From assembly GCA_947178015.1 (NCBI GenBank), contig CAMWWW010000015.1, forward strand, positions 1 through 14,799: a DNA stretch of 14,799 bases. Reading direction: 5' to 3'. The DNA is from an uncultured Clostridia bacterium (GTDB lineage: Bacteria > Bacillota > Clostridia > Lachnospirales > Lachnospiraceae). The position numbers and the translations under genes are program-made. The notes under the pieces are model-generated. The model was given only the letters and a program-made list of their open reading frames with translations. It was not told the origin of the DNA and did no database searches. How positions within the stretch are numbered: the stretch's first letter is position 1; each line of letters opens with the position of its first letter. Below, in pieces: positions 7,127 through 14,702 of the stretch.

Positions 7127-8524
7127 TCAATGCATTACAAAATCTTCTATTCTCAGCGCATCCGCAACCAGATTGAGCTGCATCCCGCGAGAGCCCTTGA
7201 TAAGAACCACATCCTCTGGTCCTAACAACTTTTTTAAATAAGCAGCGAGCTCTTCTCTTGTCTGAAAATGCCTTGTCTGGATCTGCTCTCGCACCTGCTT
7301 TGCCGCGCTCTCCATGGCTCTTGAAAGCTCTCCAAAAGTACAGAGATAATCCACACCATGCTCCGCGGCATAACTGCCTATCTCCTCATGAAAACGAATT
7401 CCATCCTCCCCAAGCTCCAGCATATCTCCAAGCACCGCCACCTTTCTGCCTGCTGCCGGATACTCCATCAAAACCTGAAGCCCCGCTCTCATGGAATCAG
7501 GATTGGCATTATAAGAATCATCAATAACCGTATAACAGTCCATCGGATAGATCTGCTGACGCATCTTCACGCCCATAAAAGCAGCAAGCCTCTCCGCTCC
7601 CGCCTCCATAGAAGCCCCGTTAAGCGCACAAACAGCAAGCGCGGCAAGCGCATTTAAGACATTGTGCCTTCCCGGCATCGCCAGACTTACCGGAATTCTT
7701 TTTTCCTGATATACAGCGTCAAACTCTGCACGCCCCTCCACAATGCGGATATTCTCGGCGCGAAAATCGCACTCTGGTCCTGTTCCATAATAATAAACAC
7801 TCTGCAAAAAACTCCCTCGCCTGCCAGCGAGCATATCGTCATCTCCATTTAACAACAGAACCCCATCCTGCTGCATCCCATTTGTGATAGCAAGCTTTTC
7901 TTTACAAATATTCTCTCTGGTCTTTAGATTCTCAATATGCGCCACTCCAATACAAGTGATAATGGCGAGCTGGGGTTTTACCATCTGTGTCAGACGATCC
8001 ATCTCCCCATGCTCGCTCATCCCCATCTCCAGCACTGCGATATCCTCTGTGCCTATCTCCAGCAGCATCTCAGGAACCCCAATCTGGCTGTTTAAATTGC
8101 CCTTTGTCTGATAGACCAAAAAACTCCCGGCAAGCGCCTCCGCCACCATGGCGCGGGTCGTCGTCTTTCCCACGCTGCCCGTGATTCCAATAATTGGAAG
8201 CGTAAGCCGTTCTCTGTACCAGCCTGCCAGACGCTGCATCGCCGCCTTGGTATCCTCCACATAGATCCACGCGTACCTTCTTTGCTCTTCTGGAATATCG
8301 GAGAGCGTATGCTCGCTTGTAAACACAGCGACCGCCCCGTTCTTAAATGCAGACGCGATAAAACTGTGCCCATCGGTCCGCCCTCCAAGAAGCGGCACAA
8401 AAAGCATGTGCTCCATCCGATCACGGGAATCAAAAGTGATATGCCAAACCGAAACCCCGCTGTCTCCGCAGAGCAGCCTGCCGCCACTTGCACAGACAAT
8501 ATCTCTAACCGTTACATTTCTCAT
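7127..8524 (-). CDS. murF: MurF, UDP-MurNAc-tripeptide:D-Ala-D-Ala ligase
   Basis: Cytoplasmic ATP-dependent Mur ligase that adds D-Ala-D-Ala to the UDP-MurNAc-tripeptide, the last step of pentapeptide precursor synthesis. At 465 residues it has the three expected domains: an N-terminal UDP-substrate domain (VWHITFDSR near 26-34), a central ATPase domain with the P-loop GITGSVGKTTT (113-123) and LEMGM (165-169), and a C-terminal domain with the MurF signature DDSYNANPDSM (335-345), LGDMLELG (365-372) and KGSRGM (443-448). Its ATG overlaps the murE TGA by 4 nt (ATGA), with GGAGGAG about 11 nt upstream. The pairing with murE gives two consecutive steps of one pathway. Confidence 0.96.
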   Translation of the reverse strand: MRNVTVRDIVCASGGRLLCGDSGVSVWHITFDSRDRMEHMLFVPLLGGRTDGHSFIASAFKNGAVAVFTSEHTLSDIPEEQRRYAWIYVEDTKAAMQRLAGWYRERLTLPIIGITGSVGKTTTRAMVAEALAGSFLVYQTKGNLNSQIGVPEMLLEIGTEDIAVLEMGMSEHGEMDRLTQMVKPQLAIITCIGVAHIENLKTRENICKEKLAITNGMQQDGVLLLNGDDDMLAGRRGSFLQSVYYYGTGPECDFRAENIRIVEGRAEFDAVYQEKRIPVSLAMPGRHNVLNALAALAVCALNGASMEAGAERLAAFMGVKMRQQIYPMDCYTVIDDSYNANPDSMRAGLQVLMEYPAAGRKVAVLGDMLELGEDGIRFHEEIGSYAAEHGVDYLCTFGELSRAMESAAKQVREQIQTRHFQTREELAAYLKKLLGPEDVVLIKGSRGMQLNLVADALRIEDFVMH

Positions 8525-10005
8525 CCTCTTACTATCTCCTCCACCACACTTCGATCGTCAAAGGGATAGCGCACACCTTTGATCTCCTGATAATCCTCAT
8601 GCCCTTTTCCAAATAGGGCGATAATATCACCATCCTCCGCATGTTCAATGCTGTAGCGGATCGCCTCCCGCCTGTCTGGAATTCGGATATAATGCCCATG
8701 GCTTTTCTCCATGCCGACTACGATATCGTCAAGAATATCCTCCACCTCCTCAAATCTGGGATTATCCGCCGTCAAAATAGATAGATCCGCATATTTTCCG
8801 GCAATCTCTCCCATATCATAGCGCCGAAGCTTTGAGCGGTTCCCGCCGGCGCCAAACACACAGATTAAGCGCTTAGGCTGATATTCCAATATTGTAGTCA
8901 GCAGGCTCTCCGCGCTGACTGCATTGTGCGCATAGTCCACTAAAAGCTGTACCTGATCGGAAATATGCACCGGCTCCACCCTGCCGCGCACCGCCATCGT
9001 ATACATAACCTCCGCTATCACCTTATCCGAAACAGCAAGCAGCTTCGCCGTCAGGATCGCCGCCATGGCATTGTAGGCATTAAACCGTCCCATACAGCCG
9101 ATGCGGACATCCATATTGCAGGCACCGCTTAACTGACAATCAATCCCGATAAAGCCCGGCTCCCTCAGACAAGAAATCTTCTCTGCCCTCAGATCCACTC
9201 CCTCTCCACAGCCAAAGGTATACAATCTGTCGCAGGTACTACCCTCGCTGACCTCCGAAAAATGCGCGTCATCCGCATTGCCTATCCCAATCTCGGAACA
9301 CTGAAAAATCTGGCTTTTATAATATAAGTACTCTGCAAAATCCTTATGTTCTCCCTCCCCAATATGATCTGGAGACAGATTGGTAAACAGCCCATACTGG
9401 AATCGTATGCCGAAAACTCGCCATGTCATAAATGCCTGCGAGGATACCTCCATCACCACATAAGTACAACCCGCGCGGTACATCTGATCAAACAGCGAAT
9501 GAAGCTCATAGGACTCTGGCGTGCTATTCTTCGTCTCCACCTTCACCTCGCCATTCTCCGTCTTATAAAATGCTCCCAGCGTGCCAATAATACCCGTCTT
9601 TTTCCCTGCCTTCTCTAAAAGCCCCCGAATCATCCACGCCGTCGTGGTCTTTCCCTTGGTTCCTGTAATGCCGATTAAAGTCAGCTTCTTTGCCGGATAA
9701 TCGAAAAAAGCTGCTGATATAACCGCCAGCGCATGGCGCGTATTCTCTACACGAAGGATCGTGACCCCGTGACAGGCTGGAACATCCTTCTCCACAATCA
9801 GCACCTTTGCTCCCTTATCAATCGCTTGGGATATATAGTGATGTGCGTCAAAATTCATACCTGACAGACAGACAAACGCGCATCCTTCCTCAAATGTTTT
9901 TCTGGAATCGTACTGTATGCCTGTCACTTCCTGATCGGCGGAGCCGCAGATACAGGTATAGGCAAGATCGGTAAGTAAATCGCTGATTCGTTTCAATTTT
10001 AGCAT
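8521..10005 (-). CDS. murE: MurE-type UDP-MurNAc-tripeptide synthetase, predicted meso-DAP-adding
   Basis: ATP-dependent Mur ligase that adds the third stem-peptide residue to UDP-MurNAc-L-Ala-D-Glu. The 494-residue product has the P-loop GITGTKGKTTT (112-122), the uridine-side NSTPES (160-165), and GKGHEDYQ (466-473). DNPR at 414-417 is the motif associated with meso-diaminopimelate rather than lysine. Several usually conserved blocks differ from textbook MurE: EVSSQAF instead of EVSSHAL, LSPDHIGEGEH instead of the usual LS.DHLD.HG, and DYAHNAVS instead of DYAHTPD. This points to a divergent clostridial branch, which I recall from other Lachnospiraceae. GGAGGAG precedes the ATG by 5 nt. It overlaps ftsK by 7 nt and murF by 4 nt. 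Confidence 0.93.
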   Translation of the reverse strand: MLKLKRISDLLTDLAYTCICGSADQEVTGIQYDSRKTFEEGCAFVCLSGMNFDAHHYISQAIDKGAKVLIVEKDVPACHGVTILRVENTRHALAVISAAFFDYPAKKLTLIGITGTKGKTTTAWMIRGLLEKAGKKTGIIGTLGAFYKTENGEVKVETKNSTPESYELHSLFDQMYRAGCTYVVMEVSSQAFMTWRVFGIRFQYGLFTNLSPDHIGEGEHKDFAEYLYYKSQIFQCSEIGIGNADDAHFSEVSEGSTCDRLYTFGCGEGVDLRAEKISCLREPGFIGIDCQLSGACNMDVRIGCMGRFNAYNAMAAILTAKLLAVSDKVIAEVMYTMAVRGRVEPVHISDQVQLLVDYAHNAVSAESLLTTILEYQPKRLICVFGAGGNRSKLRRYDMGEIAGKYADLSILTADNPRFEEVEDILDDIVVGMEKSHGHYIRIPDRREAIRYSIEHAEDGDIIALFGKGHEDYQEIKGVRYPFDDRSVVEEIVRG

Positions 10006-12584
10006 GCATGCTCCTCCATATAAGCCTCAAACTCTTCCATCGTCATCAGGATCTTCCTCGGCTTCGTCCCCTCCTCTGGTCCGACAACCCCAGCCTCCGC
10101 AAGCTGATCCATTATTCTCGCCGCTCTGTTAAAACCAATCTTAAACATTCTCTGCAACATCCCAATCGACGCTTTTTCCTTCTCGATAATAACTTTTCCT
10201 GCCTCTGCAAAATAATCGTCCTTATCGGAAGCTCCTCCGCCCTGCGATCCCTCCGAGCTGATGGTGCTTGCAATTTTATTGCTTATCTCTTCATTATATT
10301 GTGCCTCGCTTGTCTGATTTACTAGAGATTCCACCACTCTTCCCACTTCTTTATCTGAGACAAACGCCCCCTGAACGCGCACAGGCTTCTGATACCCCAC
10401 GGGATAAAACAGCATATCCCCTTTTCCAAGCAGCTTTTCCGCGCCATTCATATCGATAATGGTTCTGGAATCCACGCCAGACGACACAGAAAAGGCAATT
10501 CTGGAAGGCACATTCGCTTTGATAAGCCCAGTAATCACATTGACAGACGGTCTTTGCGTCGCGATGACCAGATGGATGCCCGCCGCTCTCGCAAGCTGTG
10601 CCAGACGACAGATCGCATCCTCCACATCTCCGGGTGCCACCATCATCAGATCTGCCAGCTCATCCACAATAATCACAATCTGCGGCAACGTCTGCGGTTT
10701 TTCATCTCCCTCTATATCTTTGACAGAAGAAACCTTATCATTATACCCCTTTAGATCTCTTACATTATATTCTGCAAATTTATGATAGCGATCCGTCATC
10801 TCCGCAACTGCCCAATTCAATGCCCCAGCCGCCTTCTTTGGATCTGTCACAACCGGGATCAGAAGATGTGGAATCCCTTTATAGACACTTAACTCCACAA
10901 CTTTTGGATCAATCATGATCACCTTGACCTCATCTGGCTTTGCCTTGTAGAGAATACTCATTATCAATGTATTGATGCAGACAGATTTTCCTGATCCGGT
11001 GGCACCCGCAATAAGAAGATGCGGCATCTTCGCAATATCCGCCACCACCGTCTGCCCGCCGATATCTTTTCCCACTGCAAAAGCAAGCTTGGACGGATGC
11101 TTCTGAAACTCCGAGGACTCCAAAAGATCCCGCAGCATCACCGTAGCATTTTCCTTATTTGGCACCTCAATTCCAACCGCCGCCTTTCCCGGAATCGGCG
11201 CCTCGATGCGGATATCCGCAGCCGCGAGATTCAGCTTAATGTCATCTGAGAGCGATACAATCTTGCTGACCTTCACGCCCTGCTGCGGCTGAAGCTCATA
11301 CCTTGTCACAGAAGGACCGCAACTCACATCTGTCACCGTCACCTCCACGCCAAAGCTGTGGAGCGTCTCCTGAAGCTTTTTCGCTGTTCCCTCAAATTCT
11401 GCCGGCTTTCCGCCCTTGCTCCTCACTTTTCCTTTCTTCAGCAAGTCAAGAGAAGGAAATTGATATACGGGCGCCGTAGCAGCCGCCTCCCACAAAGCCT
11501 CCGCCACATTCTGTGCTTTCTTCTCCGGCTCTGTTCCAAAATCCGCCTCCAGCCCATCTACATCCACCGTATAGTCGACGATCTCCTCTGACATAGCAAG
11601 ACTTGCCTCTTCCGGCTCAAGCGCAGGATCGGGCAAAAATGCGCTCTCATCTGGCTCTGGTTCCGGCGTCATATCAAAAACAGGCATCTCCGGCTCCAAA
11701 ATCTCCTCCGGCTGCAGCTCTCCTTCCAATACATCTGCATCCCGATAATCCAAAGAGATCTCGTGCAGCTCCCGGCTCTCCTCATCCTCTCTAAACAATA
11801 CCGGCTCCTTATCCAGATCGATTTCACCATCCAGATCGAGATCTGCGAGAACAACACCTCGCACCTTCTTATCCACACGGTGTTCCTTTTCTCCATCCTG
11901 TTCCCTGCGCTGACGCCTCTCCTCCTGCCTAATGCGGTTCTCCTCGCGCACTTTAAGCGCATCCTCTTTCGCCGTCTCATACAGATGCGTGCTGCCCTTC
12001 TTTACCCCTTTGATCACAGAACGCTCTGTAATCAGAACAATGGAGACCAGTATCCCCGCCGCCGACACAATATAGCTCCCCACCAATCCAAGAAGAGGTC
12101 TGAAAATCAGCTCCAAAAGCCCTCCTGCAAAGCCTCCTCCCTTATGAACCAGACTTCCGTTCTTATAATAGCCAAAAAGTGTCTTATCCGCACTGTATTC
12201 TACAAAAAGCATCTCAAGCAGCATACAGAGCAGCAAAAATAAGGTCGTCGCAGCCGAAAATTTAATGGCTGCCTTGCCGCTAAAGCCGTTTGAGACAAGA
12301 AACGCCGCACCAAGAAACAGATAAAATGGAAAGATATAGGCCATCCATCCAAAGATGCCAAACATAATATCGCTCACTACCTTTCCAAATGCTCCGCATA
12401 CTCCAAAATTGCTGAGCGCGAGAATCGCCGCCACCGCAAGCACAAGAAGCAGCCATACTTCCCTGCGCATCTCACTGTCATAATGCTCTTGGGAAACATT
12501 CTTTTTTGTTGTTTTCCTTTTCGTATTTCTGGAACCACTGGTTTTTCTGGAATTTGCCGTGGTTTTTCGCGCTGTACTAGCCAA
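9999..12584 (-). CDS. ftsK: FtsK/SpoIIIE-family DNA translocase
   Basis: Septum-anchored ATPase that pumps chromosomal DNA during division or sporulation. The 861-residue product has a basic Ser/Thr/Lys-rich N-terminus (1-30), four predicted membrane segments (about 44-60, 78-98, 107-128, 155-187), and a charged Glu/Pro-rich linker (about 205-390). The motor has Walker A GATGSGKS (527-534), Walker B IVDEL (639-643) and ATQRPS (675-680). A C-terminal gamma winged helix (about 800-861) would read polar DNA sequences. The start is TTG at 12584 with GAGGG 7 nt upstream; the next Met is residue 39, directly before the first membrane segment, and would drop the basic N-terminus. It is the first gene of the cluster. 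Sequence alone does not separate the FtsK role from SpoIIIE. Confidence 0.95.
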   Translation of the reverse strand: MASTARKTTANSRKTSGSRNTKRKTTKKNVSQEHYDSEMRREVWLLLVLAVAAILALSNFGVCGAFGKVVSDIMFGIFGWMAYIFPFYLFLGAAFLVSNGFSGKAAIKFSAATTLFLLLCMLLEMLFVEYSADKTLFGYYKNGSLVHKGGGFAGGLLELIFRPLLGLVGSYIVSAAGILVSIVLITERSVIKGVKKGSTHLYETAKEDALKVREENRIRQEERRQRREQDGEKEHRVDKKVRGVVLADLDLDGEIDLDKEPVLFREDEESRELHEISLDYRDADVLEGELQPEEILEPEMPVFDMTPEPEPDESAFLPDPALEPEEASLAMSEEIVDYTVDVDGLEADFGTEPEKKAQNVAEALWEAAATAPVYQFPSLDLLKKGKVRSKGGKPAEFEGTAKKLQETLHSFGVEVTVTDVSCGPSVTRYELQPQQGVKVSKIVSLSDDIKLNLAAADIRIEAPIPGKAAVGIEVPNKENATVMLRDLLESSEFQKHPSKLAFAVGKDIGGQTVVADIAKMPHLLIAGATGSGKSVCINTLIMSILYKAKPDEVKVIMIDPKVVELSVYKGIPHLLIPVVTDPKKAAGALNWAVAEMTDRYHKFAEYNVRDLKGYNDKVSSVKDIEGDEKPQTLPQIVIIVDELADLMMVAPGDVEDAICRLAQLARAAGIHLVIATQRPSVNVITGLIKANVPSRIAFSVSSGVDSRTIIDMNGAEKLLGKGDMLFYPVGYQKPVRVQGAFVSDKEVGRVVESLVNQTSEAQYNEEISNKIASTISSEGSQGGGASDKDDYFAEAGKVIIEKEKASIGMLQRMFKIGFNRAARIMDQLAEAGVVGPEEGTKPRKILMTMEEFEAYMEEHAC

Positions 12585-12591
12585 GGTTTAT

Positions 12592-12596
12592 CCCTC
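12592..12596 (-). promoter_or_regulatory. ribosome binding site supporting the TTG start of ftsK
   Basis: The minus strand reads GAGGGATAAACC then TTG. The GAGGG is 7 nt from the TTG, a good spacing, and no in-frame ATG lies nearby. Confidence 0.65.
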
Positions 12597-12639
12597 TTTC
12601 CTACTATTTTCTGCGCCAGATGAAACGGCACACGTTACT

Positions 12640-12668
12640 ATTGTACTATTTTTTTGTATATTATTCAA
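12640..12668 (-). promoter_or_regulatory. predicted sigma-A promoter of the ftsK-rlmN cluster
   Basis: On the minus strand, TTGAAT (12663-12668, 4 of 6 to TTGACA) is followed by a 17-nt AT-rich spacer and TACAAT (12640-12645, 5 of 6 to TATAAT). Transcription would start near 12633, giving an ftsK 5' untranslated region of about 50 nt. No other promoter of this quality was seen in the short gaps within the cluster, so it may drive all nine genes. Confidence 0.65.
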
Positions 12669-12738
12669 GTATGCAATCTTGTTATTCGTAAGAGGACGGC
12701 ACAAATGCAGATTCTGTCTGACAATACTCCGTTGCATC

Positions 12739-12753
12739 GCGTTTGGCAAACGC
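12739..12753. repeat. 15-nt palindrome upstream of the ftsK promoter, candidate operator
   Basis: GCGTTTG, a central G, then CAAACGC: perfect 7-nt arms. It lies about 70 nt upstream of the predicted ftsK -35 and just downstream of the reductase terminator. It has no U-tract of its own. It could be a protein-binding site for the ftsK promoter, part of the transcript end of the reductase unit, or chance. Confidence 0.4.
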
Positions 12754-12754
12754 C

Positions 12755-12798
12755 CACCAAAACAAGGAAGCCACTCTTTTCGATAATAGAATGGCTTC
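12755..12798 (-). terminator. rho-independent terminator of the redox gene pair
   Basis: In minus-strand RNA the hairpin is GAAGCCATTCT, a 10-nt AT-rich loop, then AGAGTGGCTTC (12767-12798): an 11-bp stem with one G-U pair. It is followed by the T-rich CTTGTTTTGG. On the plus strand the G-U pair becomes a C-A mismatch and there is no T-run, so the terminator fits minus transcription. It begins 17 nt after the aldo/keto reductase stop and separates that unit from ftsK. Confidence 0.75.
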
Positions 12799-12814
12799 TC
12801 TGCGAAATCATATG

Positions 12815-13837
12815 TTATAATGGCTTTCCTGCCAATACTTCTTTGTAATCTTGATAGTTTTTCTCAAGCAATGCCGGCGTATCCAACCCGTAGGGGCATT
12901 TTGCTTTGCATTGATTGCAATGCAGGCAATTTTCAATTTTTTTCATCTTTTCCTGTGCCTCCGGCGTCAACTGAAGCGCTGACGGCGATCGCCGCAGAAG
13001 CAATGACATTCTCGCACAGTTGTTGATCTCAATTCCCGCCGGACATGGCATACAATATCCACAACCCCTGCAAAATTCACCTTGAAGCTGTTTTCTATCC
13101 TTGTCTATCAGTTCTCTTAATTCTTGTGTCAGGCTTGGCGGGTTTGTGATATAGGAAAGAAATTCGTCTAATTCTTTTTCTCTCTGCACACCCCAGATTG
13201 GCAGCACATTGTCATACTGTGCCAGATACGCATAGGCTGCGGCTGCGTTTGTGATCAAGCCGCCAGAAAGCGCCTTCATGGCAAGAAAGCCCATGTTTTT
13301 CTCCCTGCATTTTTCAACCAACTCAAGCTCCTTTTCTGTGGAAAGATAACAGAATGGAAATTGAAGCGTCTCATATAAACCAGAATCAATCGCCTCATGC
13401 GCCACAGAAAGTCGGTGATTTGTAATTCCAATATGCCGGATCATCCCTTTTTTCTTCGCCTCCAGCATACACTCATACACGCCGGAGGAATCCCCCGGCC
13501 TTGGGCAGAAGGATGGATTGTGAAATTGATAAATATCTATGTAATCTGTCTGAAGATCATGAAGAGATTTCTCCAAATCCTTCCAGAAAGCTTCTGGTGT
13601 CACGGCCGCTGTTTTTGTCGTGATATACACCTTGTCGCGCATCCCACAAAATGCTTCCCCTAGCTTTTCTTCGCTGTCCGTATAGAATCTTGCCGTGTCA
13701 AATAGTGTTATGCCATTCTGAAATGCTTTCTGAAGCAGATACACGGCATCCTTTTTCGAAATTCTCTGAATGGGCAGCGCCCCAAATCCATTCTTATTCA
13801 CTGTAATGTCTGTTGAACCTAGTGTGACTGTCACCAT
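12815..13837 (-). CDS. aldo/keto reductase fused to a C-terminal double [4Fe-4S] ferredoxin domain
   Basis: Probable redox enzyme of 340 residues. The N-terminal TIM-barrel aldo/keto reductase domain (about 1-235) keeps the catalytic tetrad D47, Y52, K75 and H106 (in QFH) and the GITNH segment (137-141). The C-terminal domain has two cysteine sets, C256/C259/C262/C265 followed by P (CGYCMPCP) and C304/C307/C310/C314 followed by P (CNQCKAKCP), spaced as in bacterial ferredoxins. The fusion suggests electron transfer through iron-sulfur centres rather than simple NADPH-dependent carbonyl reduction; the substrate cannot be told. The Shine-Dalgarno (GAGG, 4 nt from the ATG) is close. It follows the iron-sulfur flavoprotein by 84 nt with no clear promoter between them, so co-transcription is likely. 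Confidence 0.9.
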   Translation of the reverse strand: MVTVTLGSTDITVNKNGFGALPIQRISKKDAVYLLQKAFQNGITLFDTARFYTDSEEKLGEAFCGMRDKVYITTKTAAVTPEAFWKDLEKSLHDLQTDYIDIYQFHNPSFCPRPGDSSGVYECMLEAKKKGMIRHIGITNHRLSVAHEAIDSGLYETLQFPFCYLSTEKELELVEKCREKNMGFLAMKALSGGLITNAAAAYAYLAQYDNVLPIWGVQREKELDEFLSYITNPPSLTQELRELIDKDRKQLQGEFCRGCGYCMPCPAGIEINNCARMSLLLRRSPSALQLTPEAQEKMKKIENCLHCNQCKAKCPYGLDTPALLEKNYQDYKEVLAGKPL

Positions 13838-13851
13838 ATTTCCTCATTTCT

Positions 13852-13900
13852 GCGCTGTCTTATGTGCTAAAGCCTGTGTCGCAGCGCGGATGCAGGCTTT
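13852..13900 (-). promoter_or_regulatory. hairpin with possible pseudoknot before the aldo/keto reductase start
   Basis: Minus-strand RNA has AAAGCCTG (13893-13900) pairing perfectly with CAGGCTTT (13869-13876) around a 16-nt loop. The loop contains GCGCTG (13882-13887), complementary to CAGCGC (13852-13857), which ends 14 nt before the reductase ATG. The stem is followed by AGCAC rather than a T-run, so it is a poor terminator. It may attenuate or modulate translation between the two genes, or be chance. Confidence 0.35.
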
Positions 13901-13921
13901 CTTGACCAAATTCTCACATAC

Positions 13922-14539
13922 TTATTTTACAAAATTTGTGCGCACAACTTTTTCTTTTTCTGGCAAGCCGTATGTCTCTTTTCCAAGAGCAATGCTCTTC
14001 ATTAAAAATGTCATATTTCTTGCAAGTGTCCTCATGGTCTGCATACCTTCTTCATCTTGGACTGCCTGTCCTGCTTCCCTTCCATGAACACTGTTCCAAT
14101 ATTGGCTCGACGCAACCGGCATCCCACAGATAGTGAAAAACTTATTTAGCTCATCAAAGGTCGCCGACAGCCCTCCTCTTCTCGCCGCCACAACACTGGC
14201 TCCAACTTTCATTGTCTTATCAAAATGTGTACTGTAAAACAATCTTGTCAGAAACGCAATCAAGGTGGCATTAGCCGACGCATAATACACGGGGCTGCCG
14301 ATCACAAGCCCGTCACAAGCCTCAAACTTGGGTGCCGTCTCATTCACAATGTCATCAAACACACATCTGCCTGTTGCAGCACATTTTCCACAGGCAATAC
14401 AGCTCCGCACGGCTTTATTACCTACTTGAACAATCTCTGTCTCAATTCCTTCCTGCGCAAAAATCTTTTCCATCTCCGAAAGAGCCAGAAATGTGTTTCC
14501 ATTGGAATGAGGACTTCCATTCATCATTAAAACCTTCAT
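13922..14539 (-). CDS. iron-sulfur flavoprotein / NADPH-dependent FMN reductase-like flavodoxin-fold protein
   Basis: Predicted cytoplasmic FMN-binding electron-transfer protein of 205 residues. The N-terminus MKVLMMNGSPHSNGNT is the classic FMN phosphate loop, and GSPVYYASAN (81-90) is the second flavin-contact loop. Between them, cysteines C47, C50, C53 and C59 in SCIACGKCAATGRC form the compact C-x2-C-x2-C-x5-C motif described for archaeal iron-sulfur flavoproteins (Isf), which binds one [4Fe-4S] cluster. Many related clostridial proteins are annotated only as NADPH-dependent FMN reductases. GAGGG lies 5 nt before the ATG. It is first in a two-gene unit with the ferredoxin-fused aldo/keto reductase, so it may pass electrons to that enzyme. 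Physiological partners are inference. Confidence 0.88.
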   Translation of the reverse strand: MKVLMMNGSPHSNGNTFLALSEMEKIFAQEGIETEIVQVGNKAVRSCIACGKCAATGRCVFDDIVNETAPKFEACDGLVIGSPVYYASANATLIAFLTRLFYSTHFDKTMKVGASVVAARRGGLSATFDELNKFFTICGMPVASSQYWNSVHGREAGQAVQDEEGMQTMRTLARNMTFLMKSIALGKETYGLPEKEKVVRTNFVK

Positions 14540-14585
14540 ATTTTCCCTCTTTTCTTTATTTTTTACCTCATCAAAGAAATCTCCT

Positions 14586-14686
14586 CTATGTCACATAGAT
14601 AGGCAGGACGAGTGGAGGCTTATTTGTTTCAGCAGGGAGAACAAACCCTGCCGGAAAGCTGTTGGAGCAGCTATGAGGTTATAAGC
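14586..14686 (-). promoter_or_regulatory. structured 5' leader of the iron-sulfur flavoprotein gene (candidate cis-regulatory RNA)
   Basis: The 172 nt between the predicted transcription start and the flavoprotein ATG contain no gene but several matched arms. GCTTAT (14681-14686) pairs with ATAAGC (14618-14623). These enclose AGCTG/CAGCT (14657-14672, loop of 6) and GCAGGG/CCCTGC (14632-14651, loop of 8), giving a three-way junction. Further downstream CTATGT-G-ACATAG (14586-14598) forms a small hairpin just before a GAGGAG. It matches no riboswitch consensus I know (not FMN, TPP, SAM, purine, cobalamin or T-box). Confidence 0.35.
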
Positions 14687-14702
14687 ATGTAGTTGGAGCT
14701 TG

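Noticed and set aside
11763..12242. 159-codon plus-strand open frame inside ftsK
   Set aside because: It is antisense to the linker and membrane region of FtsK, with low-complexity composition and no support for expression.
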